24,986 nucleotides of DNA from Auxenochlorella pyrenoidosa (taxonomy: Eukaryota > Chlorophyta > Trebouxiophyceae > Chlorellales > Chlorellaceae), in NCBI GenBank assembly GCA_001430745.1, contig KQ481983.1:3455933-3480918 (forward strand). The letters run 5' to 3'. A program made the position numbers and the translations under genes. The notes under the pieces were generated by a model that searched no databases, was not told the origin of the DNA, and saw only the letters and a list, made by a program, of their open reading frames with translations. The number at the start of each line of letters is the position of its first letter. Position 1 is the first letter of the stretch. This document shows, piece after piece, positions 1 to 10,569 of the stretch.

Positions 1-445
1 TGCGGTGAAGGCCCCCTGTCCTTTGACACAGAACGAAGTACAGGTATGCAACAAAAACAGGTGCACAGGATTCTTCGGCAAAATGTTGCAGCAGAGCCGC
101 CACGCAAACAAAGCTTGGAGTCGACGAGTCGAGGCCTCGGTTCAAGTGTGATGTGGCGGGTGGGTCATGTGTTGAGGCTGGTGCCAGCAGGCCGGTGCAG
201 GCAGCGTTGTTTTCCGTAGGTTGGATCAATAATCAAAGCGCGCTTCCTTTGTACCTTGGGGGGCTCTTTCAACAGCAGGAGCCAGCGCTCGCGGCTTTGC
301 TGTGAGCGGCGGTGCCCAGATACACTATAACACGAGAGATTAAGCAATCAGAACAGCAGAGTGCGGCAAACACGGCTTTCTGCGATCAGGGCTTCCTGCC
401 TGCCCCCCCTCCCGGCCGCCACTGCTGGCCGGCGTGGAGGAAGCA
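1..445. other. upstream non-coding stretch, no gene recognised
   Basis: No convincing exon is visible on either strand. The stretch leads into the start codon at 446 and probably holds the promoter and 5' leader of the TFIIB-like gene. It is less GC-rich than the exons. I see no clear TATA box or repeat. Confidence 0.4.
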
Positions 446-2783
446 ATGGACGACTCTGCCTGCCCCAAATGCGGTGCCGAGGACTCCCTCGATTTTGACC
501 TCGTGCAAGGCATCACAGCCTGTGCAGCATGCGGCGCTGTGCTGGATGAAGACCCGCTGGTGCATGCCGTGTTTGATGAGCAGGGTGCGGTGGGCACCAT
601 CGTACGAGCCGACGACACGGGTGAGTGCTCGAGTGCTGGGAGGCTGCTGCTACGCCAACAGCAGCAGCAGCAACATGTATATTGCGTCTCAGTACCAACC
701 GTGCTACCTCAGGGCGAACCGCTATCTTTGACCTGAGGTGCCACTGGTCTGTGACAGATGCCGCCAGCCTTTCCTCGAGGCTGCCTGCCACTGTTGCAGG
801 CGAGGTGGCTGGCGCACACGCGCTGCCTGACAGCGGCGCTGGGCTGGCCATACAGCGTAGCAAGCGGGGTGGCGGCGAGGTGAGAGCAGCGCAAGAGCAC
901 CGCGGCCCGCGCGGACCTGTCACCAGCGGGCCTAGCGCCTCGCAGGCCCATCCTGCCCTGTGTGGTGCTCGCCGCATGCTCTGGCAGCCCCAGCGCTGCC
1001 AGAGCGGCATGCCCAACAGTCTCACTCATCTGCACGGCTGGTCCTTCACCCAGTGATTTGGGCGGCTGCCGCGCGCGCCCGCAGGCCAAGGCTCGGGACC
1101 GCGTGCGGCAGTTTGGCGCGCTGCTGGAGCTGCAGCCATCGGTGGTGGAGCAGGCGGTGCTCCTGCTGCGCCAGGCAGCCCCTCAGCTGCTGCACAGCTG
1201 GCGGCGGGACCTGCTGGCGGCGGCAGTCACCTACGCAGCCTGCAGGTGTGGGGGAGCAGTCGCCTCGCTGTGGCCCAGCTGCGCAAGGCCGGTTTGCTGG
1301 CGTGCTGCCCTGCTTGGTGCAAGCCTCGCCTGCTCATGCATGGAGGGCCAGGGCGCTGGGCCACCCCTATACCTGCCTGCCTGCCTGCCACCCACCCGCC
1401 TGCACGCGACTTGGGCAGTTTGCACTAGACTGTGCTGCCTGCCACCGCCCCAACGGTGTGCTCTGCCCTGTTGATGACACGCGCCTGCCTGCCTGCAGGC
1501 TCGACTCGCTGCCTCTCACCCTGGCCGATCTGTCGGGCCCCTGCCACATCCCGGCATGCACGCTGGGCCGGCACTATGTCGCGCTGTGCCGCCTGCTGGG
1601 CCTGGCGCCGCCGCTGCTGCTGGCGCCGCACCTGCTGCCGCGCTGCGTGGAGCGCGTCGCGGCGCAGGCGGTGCAGGGGGGCGTGCTGACGGCGGCGCAG
1701 GTGGCGGCGCTGCGCCGGGACGCCGGGGCCATGCTGGGCTGGATGTCGGCTCAGATGGCTCGCCAGGCCTACCCGCTGGCAGCTGTGGGCGCCGCGCTGG
1801 TGCTGGCTGCAGAGATGAACACGGTGGGGGCGGGCGCTGCCACTTGCTTGCGGGCTCTGCCCTGGTGTGCTCTGGCAGCTGTGCTGGCAGCAGGACGCAC
1901 GTTGCAGGGCCAGGGGCGAGGGTTTGCGCACAGCCGGCCGGCCGGCCCTGCCTCGCTGCTTTCCAGCGGCACGTAGGCATTGCGGCAGCGTGCCAGCATT
2001 GCGCAACCTGCTGCTTGCCCGCCCTGCCGGCTGTTGCCGGGGCAGCCGCCGGCCAGGCCATGGCGCCATGCAGCCCTGCGCTCCTCCACCCCTCCTGGCC
2101 CGCAGTTCTCGCTGAGCCCGGCCCACGTGTGCGACGCCCTGGGCCTGCGCCGCTGCACCCTAAGCCGTGTGCTGGGGCAGGCGCGCACCCGCCTGCTGGA
2201 GCTGGCCGCGCTGCTGCCGTACTCGACGGGGGTCACCCTGCGCAACGTGGGCAGCCACGCCCGCACCATCATGCAGCTCACGGCGCTGGTGGGCAGCTCG
2301 CAGCAGGGGCAGCAGCAGCAGCAGCAGCAACAGCAGGGGCAGCAGCAACAGCAGGAGCAGCAGGGGCAGCAGCAGCAGCAGCAGCAGCAGCAGCCAGCTG
2401 CCCCGCTGGGCAGCTGTGGAGGCGAGGTTGCTGGGTGCTCACAGCAGGTTGCAGACTCCGGCCAGGTTGGAGATGTCTCTCAGCAGGCGCCGTCTGCTGC
2501 ACCACACCTACACGGCGAGCAGGAGGAGTTGGGCTCTGCCAGCGGAGGAGCCAGAGGTGCTGACGGGCAGGCCCTGCTTGCAGTATGTGAGCCATCTGGT
2601 CAGCAGCAGCACCAAGAGCAGGTGCAGAAGCAACAGGGGCTGCAGATGCAGGACGCGGGGCTGCAGGAGCAGGGGATAGAGCGCAGCGGTGGCGATGAGG
2701 GTCGGCACAAGCGGCCGCGCTTGCAGCGTGATGCTGTGGCGCCATTGGCGGCGGCACCACCAGCGGGAAGGCAATGTGCATGA
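446..2783 (+). CDS. TFIIB/BRF-family general transcription factor with polyQ C-terminal region
   Basis: Proposed exons are 446-620, 800-879, 1085-1245, 1499-1823 and 2106-2783. All joins keep frame and use GT-AG, giving about 472 aa. Residues 6-29 form a TFIIB-type zinc ribbon (C6, C9, C26, C29; C-X2-C-X16-C-X2-C). Two helical segments follow, about residues 86-195 and 200-305, which fit degenerate cyclin folds of TFIIB, BRF1 or BRF2. Family members bridge promoter-bound TBP to RNA polymerase II or III in the nucleus. From about residue 313 there is a polyQ tract of about 30 residues, then a Gln/Gly-rich tail ending near a basic KRPRL patch that may be a nuclear localisation signal. The linker between ribbon and core (exon 2) is the least certain part. 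The upstream in-frame GTG at 434 is not needed, so ATG 446 is chosen. It could be a BRF2-like or plant-specific TFIIB-related protein; I cannot tell which. Confidence 0.72.
2303..2393 (+). repeat. CAG-type trinucleotide repeat coding polyglutamine
   Basis: Near-continuous CAG/CAA codons interrupted by single GGG or GAG codons, inside the last exon of the TFIIB-like gene. The reading frame gives Gln with occasional Gly or Glu. It is a likely length-variable site. Confidence 0.9.
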
Positions 2784-2950
2784 TTGAGGCGGCGGCGCCT
2801 TGTGCAAAGGGATCAGCTGCCCAGCACTCCATGAGGAGTTCCCGCATGTGTTGCCTCTGGTTTGCTGCATCAGCTGATCTTGCCCTTGCCACTACCCTAC
2901 GAATGCTACGCCGCAAGCATGCATATGCGCGTCTCCGCTCAATCTGTACT

Positions 2951-2955
2951 TGTAA
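2951..2955 (+). terminator. TGTAA poly(A) signal candidate for the TFIIB-like gene
   Basis: TGTAA is the usual green-algal polyadenylation signal. It lies 168 bp after the stop at 2783, facing the convergent gene on the minus strand. Confidence 0.5.
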
Positions 2956-3186
2956 CTTTGCCTCGCTGTGAGTATCAGCATAGTTTGTTTGCATTTCAGC
3001 AGCGGAGAGATCAGCTGGAGAGAGAGGGAGCATCGATTCAACGATTTGGGAAGGAGGTTGGCAGCAAGGAGTTGAGGAGGGACAGCCTTCTTGCCAGGGT
3101 GGGGTTGGAGCTGAGACGGCAATAGCAGGGGAGGCCAGAGGATCCATCAAAGGGCAAGAGAGTGAGGGCGAGAAGGACGGGGCATA

Positions 3187-3191
3187 TTACA
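3187..3191 (-). terminator. TGTAA poly(A) signal candidate (minus strand) for the small secreted protein gene
   Basis: TTACA on the plus strand reads TGTAA on the minus strand. It lies about 97 bp beyond the stop at 3288, a typical distance in green algae. Confidence 0.55.
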
Positions 3192-3287
3192 AGTTGGCAA
3201 GTGAACATCAAACAGGTTGGGGTGTTTCAAAGGCCAGCCGCTCTGGCCACCTAGCCCAGCTAGGTGGCCCTGCTGCCTGCTGGTAGC

Positions 3288-4249
3288 TCACGTGCTGATG
3301 GGCCTGGCGGTCCAGGCGTAGCCCTGCACCTTGCCATGGTGGTCCACCTTGGTGCGGGTGTGCACACGGAACGAGACGGTGTCGCCGTTCTGCAGGCAGG
3401 GAGGCGGGCTGGAGGAGTTGCGGGCAAAGGACGCACTCAACAAACCCGACAGGGAAGAGATGGGTTAAAGCTTCGTTGCCAAGGCGAGGACAGCATAGTA
3501 CCGAGGGCCCCTGCCCTGTGGGCACGCGCTGGGCGCACCATCCGTGCATGCAACCCAGCAAGCAAACCGGGCAGCCGGCAGGCAGCAGCGCGCACCGGGC
3601 ACCCAAAGGTCACTGTCTCCAGCGAGTCGAAGACGGCATACTGGCCCACATTCTTGACGGTGTGATACTGCAGGGATTGACCAAGGGGGCCTGGGGTTGG
3701 TGGCTGACCAGCTGCTGGGCATGCTGCGTGCAGCACGGGTGACGTGGCACAGGACACTGTGGGGGCCGACTCAATGCGGCCCCTGCTGGCCCCTTGCCGC
3801 CCCCATCCCAACCCCACCCCATCCTGCACCGCACCTTCAGGCAGTCCTTGGAGACGTCGATGCTGCTCAGGCTGCAGTCGGCCGGCAGCTTCTTGTTCTT
3901 GTTGAGCTTGAGCGTGGCACGGGAGACGCTCCTGAAGAGCACGGCGCGCGCCATGACGTCCTTGGGCACGCGGTGGCCCGAGGCATCCTCCAGCTCAAAG
4001 TTCTGCCACCTTCAGGGTCGGACAAGCAAGCGAGGGGCGAGGGAAAGCGTGGCTCGTTGAGGCAGGCGGTGCGGCTGCAGGCCAGAAAAGGGGAGCGGCC
4101 TGATAGGAGCGCCGGGGCTCGCGAGGCGGTGTTCGCTGTAATAAATTTCCTCCTTCAGCGGCTTACCCGTCCTTGGCGTCGCACATGGCGGCCCGAGCCC
4201 CCGCCAGGGCGAGGATGAGCGCGGTAACGGTCAGCACGAGGCGAGACAT
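3288..4249 (-). CDS. small secreted or ER-targeted protein of unknown function
   Basis: Proposed exons on the minus strand are 4249-4167, 4009-3835, 3667-3603 and 3408-3288; lengths sum to 444 nt, or 147 aa plus stop. The start is an ATG followed by a hydrophobic run (LVLTVTALILALAGARA), a good signal peptide with cleavage likely near residue 20. The mature part is about 125 residues with few cysteines (starting MCDAKDG), alternating polar and hydrophobic segments that look beta-rich, and a C-terminus ending in TARPIST. I recognise no family. The last acceptor was chosen at 3409-3410 because the more obvious CAG just before the AACGGC codons breaks the frame from the 3603 donor. This adds a short Pro/Cys-rich link. 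The gene converges on the TFIIB-like gene. Coding status is well supported by the signal peptide, four frame-consistent exons and the downstream TGTAA; function is unknown. Confidence 0.65.
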
Positions 4250-4916
4250 TGTCGAATGTAGGTAGAGGGAGGCAACAAAGGACGAAGGAATGCGGCTTCA
4301 GCCCCCACAGCGAGGCTTTGAGGGCGAAAATCGACGCGGCTGCCAGGCTGGCGCGCTGCGCGCGCTGCAACACGCTGGTCGCAGCAGTGCCGCCAGCATA
4401 ACAACACCTTGACCTGTCTGAGCTACAATAAGCATGCATCCTGCATATTTCATCCTGGGAGAGATGTCATTGACACATTGACGCGGCCTGCTGCTGGTCT
4501 TCTGCTGTTGTTGTCTGTGAGGGGATGGCGGCTGGATCTGCCTGCTGCAGTGGCGCCCCTTCTCGCAGCTGCCCTGCACCCAGTTGGCACACAGCAGAAA
4601 CAGGGCAGCAGGCAGCACAGGACCCAGCGTATGGTCCATCTACACCTTGACCACAGCATGCATGCCTGCTTGCACCCGCAGTCATACATAGTGTGCAGTG
4701 TGCTTGTGCACACGAGCCCAGTGGGAAGTGCTGGCACCTGCAACCTGGATGCTGTGCGCTGCTCGCCCGTCCGTGCCCCGGCTCAAGACGTGCGCAGCCC
4801 TGCAGGCTATGGCATCAATCATCGGCGAGGGGTAGAGGGCGGCAGAGGAGGTGACTTTCGCTCCACCCGTACCTTTGCATGCATACGCTTGTATCCACAT
4901 CAATTGAGGGGTGCGG

Positions 4917-5045
4917 ATGTACGCAGTGCTAGCAGCAGGGCCTGAGGATGGCGAGCTGGTGGCGGGCAACATCCAGAGAGGGTACGGAACTGACTACATT
5001 GTGATTGTCAGCAGCATTGAGGGCAGCGGCAGCGATGGCAAATAG
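4917..5045 (+). CDS. possible short ORF, 42 codons, unknown
   Basis: An ATG-to-TAG frame sits in the divergent gap, directly preceded by an in-frame TGA at 4905. The peptide contains an IQRGYGTDYIVIVSSIEG core that looks more protein-like than random GC-rich translation. It could be a lone exon, a remnant or chance. Nothing recognisable. Confidence 0.15.
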   Translation: MYAVLAAGPEDGELVAGNIQRGYGTDYIVIVSSIEGSGSDGK

Positions 5046-5169
5046 GGAGCCCTACAAGCCCTCCTATTCAGGGCAGCAGCAGGTCTGCAACCAATCACAC
5101 TTTGCTGGCTGCTCTGGTGGTGCACACGAATCCACTCCTGCCTGATCTGCATGAGGCGGGTAGCAAGCG

Positions 5170-5442
5170 ATGGAGGTGTTGAGGTGCATGCACCCGAATG
5201 TTCATTTCAGGAATGTGCCACAGGCATCGCCCTATTCAATAGGAGGTCGGACAGGGCCAAACTACATGGCTTGGGCGGCTCCCTTAGATGTAATTGCACT
5301 CGACTCGGCGCCCTTGCACACAGAGCGCTGGCCACATGCAGCCGCCCGCTTGGAGGCGCCCTCACTCTTTTCGTCTCTGCCAAGCTCATTCGTCACCTAT
5401 TTGCCCTCTGTACAGGGTGTACACACAGCCCACAGCCCCTGA
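5170..5442 (+). CDS. possible ORF, 90 aa, unknown
   Basis: This ATG frame has mixed third-position bases, unlike the G/C-ending codons of the neighbouring genes, and a stop shortly upstream. The translation has a SIGGRTGPNYMAWAAPLDVI stretch of ordinary amino-acid composition. It ends 60 bp before the start of the next gene, so it may simply be that gene's promoter or leader. I recognise no homologue; it may be a decayed gene. Confidence 0.15.
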   Translation: MEVLRCMHPNVHFRNVPQASPYSIGGRTGPNYMAWAAPLDVIALDSAPLHTERWPHAAARLEAPSLFSSLPSSFVTYLPSVQGVHTAHSP

Positions 5443-5501
5443 CAGCCTGAGGTGCCCGCGCTCGGCAGTGGAACCCTCGGCGCGGGCGCTTCGCCGGCAG
5501 C

Positions 5502-6694
5502 ATGGCTACCGTGACGCTCAGCTTTGAGGCCATCCTGGCTGGAGAGTGCGGCCCCACTGAAGCCGAGGCCGCCAAGCGCTGGCTGGACGGCGGAGCTCCG
5601 CTGTACGAGCCTCCCAGCGGTCTGGTTTACCAGGAACAGGGGTATGATCACTTGGATATGACAACAATACATCGGGCGCACGGCGGGCAGCGGCGCCGAC
5701 GCACCAGCGGCCACGGCCAGCTCTTGGCGTCATCCTCGCCAGCAGGTTCGGAGTGGTCAAGAGGGTGCATTGATGTGTTGGCTGCCCAACAGCTTCAAGG
5801 CTGGACTCTTCGGCATGTGGGCAAATGCATCGACCTTTGCTGACGGCTCTCACTCACCACTTGCGCCTCCTGCCTGCAGCCAAGCCCTCTCGTCCCCGCC
5901 TCCCATCGCCAGTCGGCACCTCAGTACGGCAAACACGCGCCAGCAGTAGTCAACCCGCACCTGCGCAGCAGCACCAAAAATCTCATGCAGCAGCTGCTGG
6001 GCCAGGTGCTGGGGCAGAAGCCGTGCAAGCTACACCAGCCGTCATGCAGCAGCACAGCTTGCTGGCTGGGCGGGCTGGTTCCCTGCAACGAGGTGACACA
6101 GGCGGCGCAGCAGCAAAGCGGTCGCGGCGCAGCCCTGCAGAAGCTGCTGCGCAGCCGTCGGCAGCAAAGCCTCCTCCAGCGCCCACTGCAACACCCAGTC
6201 CTGCAGTGCAGCGCCCAGCAGACCTGGGGCTGGGTCCTGGCTGGCAGGTGCGGCCTGTGGGCAGCAGCAAGGGAGCAGCAGCAGCCGCACAGATGCCTTC
6301 GCCACAGGCAAAGAAGCAGCAAGGGCTGGCTCAGGCCAAGCACGGCAGCCAGCAGCAGCGGCAGCGTGCAGAGCAGGCGCAGCAGGGCCAGCAGCAGTAC
6401 ATCTCTCCCGAGGGGCTCGCATTCCCCAGCCTGCAGTCAGCAAGGGAGGTGGTGCACCACGGGCCGATTTTGCCCCCCAGGAAGCTCGTCCGCTACGTGC
6501 GGACGGCAGCAGCCGACCCGCTTGCGGCAGCGGCAGCAGCAGACAGCACGCGGGGGCTGGCGCACCAGCTGGGCCTCCGCCGCGTGCGTGTAGTGAGGAT
6601 TGAAGAGGAGTGGCAGAAGCTCAAGCGGCGGCTGGGGCAGGCCAGCAGTCCTGCCGTGCCGCCGTCTGATCGTCACCTGCGCCGCCGTGGCTGA
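5502..6694 (+). CDS. Ala/Gln-rich protein of unknown function
   Basis: Two blocks look coding: a first exon from ATG 5502 to about 5641 (donor GGTATG), and a long exon ending at the stop 6692-6694. The N-terminus (MATVTLSFEAILAGECGPTE) reads like a folded start. The middle is a low-complexity Pro/Ala/Gln/Ser-rich stretch. The last ~100 residues are ordered and basic, with a PSLQSAREVVHHGPILPPRK segment and a C-terminal EEEWQKLKRRLGQ helix. Joining is uncertain: the strong acceptor at 5879 gives an early stop from the 5641 donor, while a weaker one at 5943 keeps frame (about 296 aa). An unseen middle exon is possible. No family recognised. Nuclear or RNA-associated roles are typical of such compositions, but that is only a guess. 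Confidence 0.5.
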
Positions 6695-6974
6695 GCAAGC
6701 ATTGCGCTGCACCAAATAGCTCGCGCAGCATCAAGTCACTGCTTGCATTGCATTTGACTGCCCGACTTTGCACGCTTTTTGCTGTGTGCAGAAGCGAGCA
6801 AACCCTGTTTTTGCAGCACAAAACCCTGCATGCTTCATCGACCACACTTCTTTTCTGGAATTGCAGCAGCCAGACATTTCAAGGGCAACACTGATAGAGT
6901 TGTGGCATGGAACGAAGGGCGCATGAGGAAAGAGGCTAACGTCAAGTGCAGTGGATGGAAGAAGAATGTTCAAA
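6695..6974. other. convergent 3' intergenic region
   Basis: 280 bp between two converging stops. AT-richer than its flanks, as expected for 3' UTRs. No TGTAA found on either strand and no ORF of interest. Confidence 0.5.
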
Positions 6975-9228
6975 TTACGCTTTGCAGGCCCGGCGCAGCC
7001 GCTGCGCTGTCAGCAGAGCTGCGACAGCAGGCGGATGCTGCAGCCTGCCAGCCTGCTCAGCATCTGCCAGCGCCAACTCCAGCTGCTCGTGCTGCTCGTA
7101 CACAGAGCTGCGGCCCAACAGGAGCTGGCAAAGCTGCTGTGCATGCTGCGCCTGCTCCACTCCCCATGTCCCTCGCTGTGACATAGCTGGCGGCTCCGCT
7201 GTGCCCTGCACCAGCCGGATGGCAGCTGTAAACTCTCCAATCGCCTGCTTCAAGTCACCGAGCTGCACGTGGCTTCGCGCCCGCAGCCCATGCAGCTGCG
7301 CTGCCACCGGTGCAGGGGCCGCAGCAGACGCCTGCCCAGCCTGCTGCGCCTGCCAGGCAGCCGTGATCTCCAGCGCCTCTTGATGCTGCCCAGCTGCAAC
7401 CAGCTCTTCGGCCTGCTGCAGCAGCTCCGGATGCTGAGGAAATGGAAGCGTCAAGCTGTCGGCGTCCAGCGCTGCAGCTGGCATGGGCACTTCAGGGGAG
7501 GGTGACGTCGGCCCGGGCGTTGCAGGGCCAGAGGCAGCTGCCGGGGCCCTGCCAAGCTGCCGCCGCAACACTTTTCTGCAGACGCAGGTTGAATGTAACG
7601 GTCAGCGTGGGGCTTGAACAGCTCTATGAAACATGCACGAGCAGCGCATCTGTGAGGACGCCTTGAACCAGGCGCCCTCTCTGCAGGCGGCGAGCCTGAC
7701 GCACTCCCCATGCGGTCACGGTGCAAGATGCATGCAGTGCAGCTGGCAGCTGGCACGCCACGTAATACCGCTGTACGCGAGATTTCAGGGTTTGCATGGT
7801 CTAAGATACACACACTGGTGCAATGCTGGTGTGGGGGGCACCTGCCTGAGATCTGCCAGGTCTGGCGGAGGCCCGGGGCTGCCGCCACCTGCAGCCGGAG
7901 TGCGGGCCGGAAGTAGGGCCGTGGTAGCCTGGAGCAACTCCCACTGCTGCTGTGGGTCAGCCTTTGCCAGCTCCACCACCAGGGCCTCTGACCCAGCAGG
8001 TAGGCAGAAGTGTATGCTGAGCAGCGGTGGTGCAGCGACCGCCTCCCGGGCTGCCTGATCGTCCTCTGTGTGCGGCCGTCCCTGTTCCTCTCCGCTGCTC
8101 AGGCTGCCGCTGGAGCTGCAGGGCAGCAGGGCCGGCGGGCCCTCCACAAAGCAGCGGCAGCGGGTGGGCACCACCGGAGCAGGCAGCGGGTGCAGACTCA
8201 GCTGGTGCACCGGCCCTGGCGGGGCTGCGGCGCCGCTGCCAACGCTGCTGCCTACTTTGCCGCAGCTGGGGCTGAAGCTGAACTCCTGCAGGGCTGGTGA
8301 CAGCGCCAGGGGCGGCACCACCCGTATGGTAAGCTCCAGTTGGTGGGGCTGCACCTCACAGCACACCTCTGCTGTGCGAGCGCTGGTGTTGCCGAGGCCC
8401 AGCCGCAGCTGTGCCACAGGGACCCAGATGCGCACCGTGCTGCCCGCATCCACCCAGCTGTACTGCTGCACTGGCCGCAGAGGCGGCAGCTGCGCCGCCT
8501 GCGAGTCTGCTGGCCCCGCCTGCAGCAGGTGCGGGCCTGCAGCGGCTGCGGCCGCTGCGGCGGCAGCTCCCAGCAGCAGCGGCGGTGGTGCGGCAGCTGC
8601 TGGGGCCTCCAGCTGCGCCTGCACCAGGTCGATGGCCCCCTGCGTCATGTGGTTGCCCACAAAGTTGGAGGTGGGACCGACCTTGACTCGCTCAAAGCCC
8701 AGCTCTGCCTGCAGGGAGCGCCAGCAGGGTGCATGCCAAGTGAGGGATCCAGGACACGTGCTGACATGGTGGCCAGGCAGCGCAGGGAGGTGGCAGATGC
8801 AGGGCGGGTGGGCCAGGTGGGCATGCCATCAAGCGTGCACTGCTGCTCAATCTTGCCTTGCGCTGTGTGCCATCAGGCAGCTGAATGAGAGGGTCGTACC
8901 CAGTTTTGACATTCACCTGCAGGATGCACAGGGCAGAGCAATGAGTACAGGTTAGAGCTGTCAAAGCAGCAGGCGGCAGCAGTGCTGCACAAGGTGCCCC
9001 CTAGCAGCTATGTTCAGGCCGCTCAGGGCGGCTTGTGTCCACCTTTCGATACGGCCCGCCATGCGCATCCTTAGTCCAAATTTGCTTCCGGCTGTGCGCT
9101 TCGCGATTCGCCCGGAGTGTTGCCAGTCGCGACTCCAGCGGCTCTCCCACGTCTCCTGAGGTGCCATATGGCACCAATGAATCGCTGGTGCCGGCAGGCA
9201 CCGGCTGAGACACGGGAACGAGAGCCAT
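6975..9228 (-). CDS. CS-domain (p23/HSP20-like) and TPR-containing protein
   Basis: Proposed minus-strand exons are 9228-9043, 8916-8857, 8708-7846 and 7575-6975, giving 569 aa in one frame. Two junctions need GC donors (GCAAGA after 8857 and GCAGGT after 7846); no GT donor fits the frame. Residues 1-62 include a helical ESRLATLRANREAHSRKQ segment. Residues 63-120 form a conserved-looking block (ERVKVGPTSNFVGNHMTQGA). After an Ala-rich linker, a CS-like beta domain starts at about residue 163 (QQYSWVDAGSTVRIWVPVAQ) with a later ELTIRVVPP strand. The C-terminal ~200 residues hold TPR-like helices (AEELVAAGQHQEALEITAAW; LGDLKQAIGEFTAAIRL; EQHEQLELALADAEQAGRL). CS and TPR domains are typical of Hsp90/Hsp70 co-chaperones, but this order (CS before TPR) is not SGT1, which has TPR first. 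Its role is inferred only as chaperone-linked. It runs tail-to-tail with the unknown gene ending at 6694. Confidence 0.68.
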
Positions 9229-10569
9229 TGCAGAGCAGTGGCGGCGCTGCGCCCTTGCCCCTTGGGCTTCTGGGCTCTGCACTGCTCCTTGCACGCCCAC
9301 AAGACCTCTGCAGTCGTCGGATTCGCACACAATCGAATTGATTGAGTGATTGCACGCGTGACAAAGACATGGTGGCAGGCGGTGCGCAAAGCACGGTGCC
9401 ATGGCACGCCAGGCATGCCGGCGCTGGTCAATCGGTGTTATTCAACACCACCCCACTTTGAGGTGTCCTCGTCGCGGGCTTCGGCCCCCGGCTCAGCACG
9501 CCTGCTATGCCGGCGCTGGGGCTGGCTTGCTGTGCAGACTTGACTGCCTGGCACAGCTCTGCTGCCATTACCAGGGGCTGTCGACTGGGAAACACTGCCA
9601 TGCTGTTTACTCGCCCCACCGCCTCTGTTCGGCATTGTTATATGTGCAGGCAGCCAGAGCGCTGGCAGTCCTCGGCCTCCCTGTGCCGCCTTGCAAGACA
9701 ACGGCGCCAAGGGGCTGGGTGCCTGCTCGGCCTGCCTTGCATGTTCCGAGTGGGCTGGGGCTGAAGCCAGCTCGCCCCCAGCGCTCGCTCACCCGCCTCC
9801 TCCACTAGCTGCCCGCCCCTGGTCACCTGCTGCCCTGCGGTTGCTCCAAGCAGAATGTCTCGTTTCATTCCTCAAGTAATTGGTCATGTTCAAGTGCCCA
9901 TCGCCTGGGGGCAACTGACAGGCAGGAGGCAGGCACAGCGTGGGTGGCAGAGGGGTGGGAGGAAGAATGGGCCGGGGGCTGAAGGCCAGACGGTTCATTT
10001 GCGTGCTACGGATGCATGCAGGGAGTATCGTACAATCAGCCGCCCCTGGCAGGGAAGGGGTGGTTTGATGGGCTCAGGGGCGGGTGAGGTCGCTTCTGTG
10101 TAGCCGACAAGGAGGGCACAGCATACAGCAGAGAAACCAAGGGACCAGTAGGGGTAGGAAAGAGAGAGGGAGGTGGAGCGCAACATGCAGCGCTGCACAA
10201 CAGGACAGCAGAAGATGATGAAGGCAAGCGTGGGAGTGCAGGGGACGGGGGGCCAGCGGTACCACCTGGCTGACACCCCTGGCCTGCCCCCACAGAGCAG
10301 AGGGTAAGGGCTCGAGCTGCGAGGCAGCGCCACAGTGTTCCAGCTTGCCAGCAGCACAGCAGCGCCACCAAGGAGCAGCAGCTTAGCGGCTGCTGTGCCA
10401 AGGCGACTCTGCCACAGCAAGGGAGAGCGGCTGCGGGGCCTGCTCAGAGCACCCCAGGCCACCCCTGCCCGATGACCGCTGGCTGTTGTCGACGCGGCAG
10501 GCCCTCCCAGTTGGGAGGGTGCCCTGGAGCTTCTGTCCAGCCGCGCAGCCGGGTGGGAGCTCACGCAGC
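9229..10569. other. 1.34 kb without a recognisable gene
   Basis: It separates the start of the CS-TPR gene from the stop of the reticulon gene, both on the minus strand, so it should hold the reticulon 3' UTR and the CS-TPR promoter. ORFs here have no plausible protein composition or splice-consistent extension. A GCATGC palindrome lies at 10012-10020. Nothing else stands out. Confidence 0.5.

Larger units (their letters stand above)
4250..5501. other. divergent intergenic region, about 1.25 kb, with no firmly supported gene
   Basis: This lies between the minus-strand secreted-protein gene and the plus-strand unknown gene, so it probably holds both promoters. Its base composition is less GC-rich than the exons. 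It contains four copies of the GCATGC-type palindrome (4432, 4656, 4876, 5184) and two small plus-strand ORFs reported separately. No family resemblance was found for either. Confidence 0.5.

Noticed and set aside
3390..3396. The CAG just before the AACGGC codons as the last acceptor of the small secreted protein gene
   Set aside because: With the donor at 3603 it shifts the frame; the CCAG ending at 3409 keeps the frame to the stop.
8090..8960. Long plus-strand ORFs opposite the CS-TPR gene
   Set aside because: Cys/Ala/Arg-rich antisense translations with no motif; the minus strand yields CS and TPR domains.
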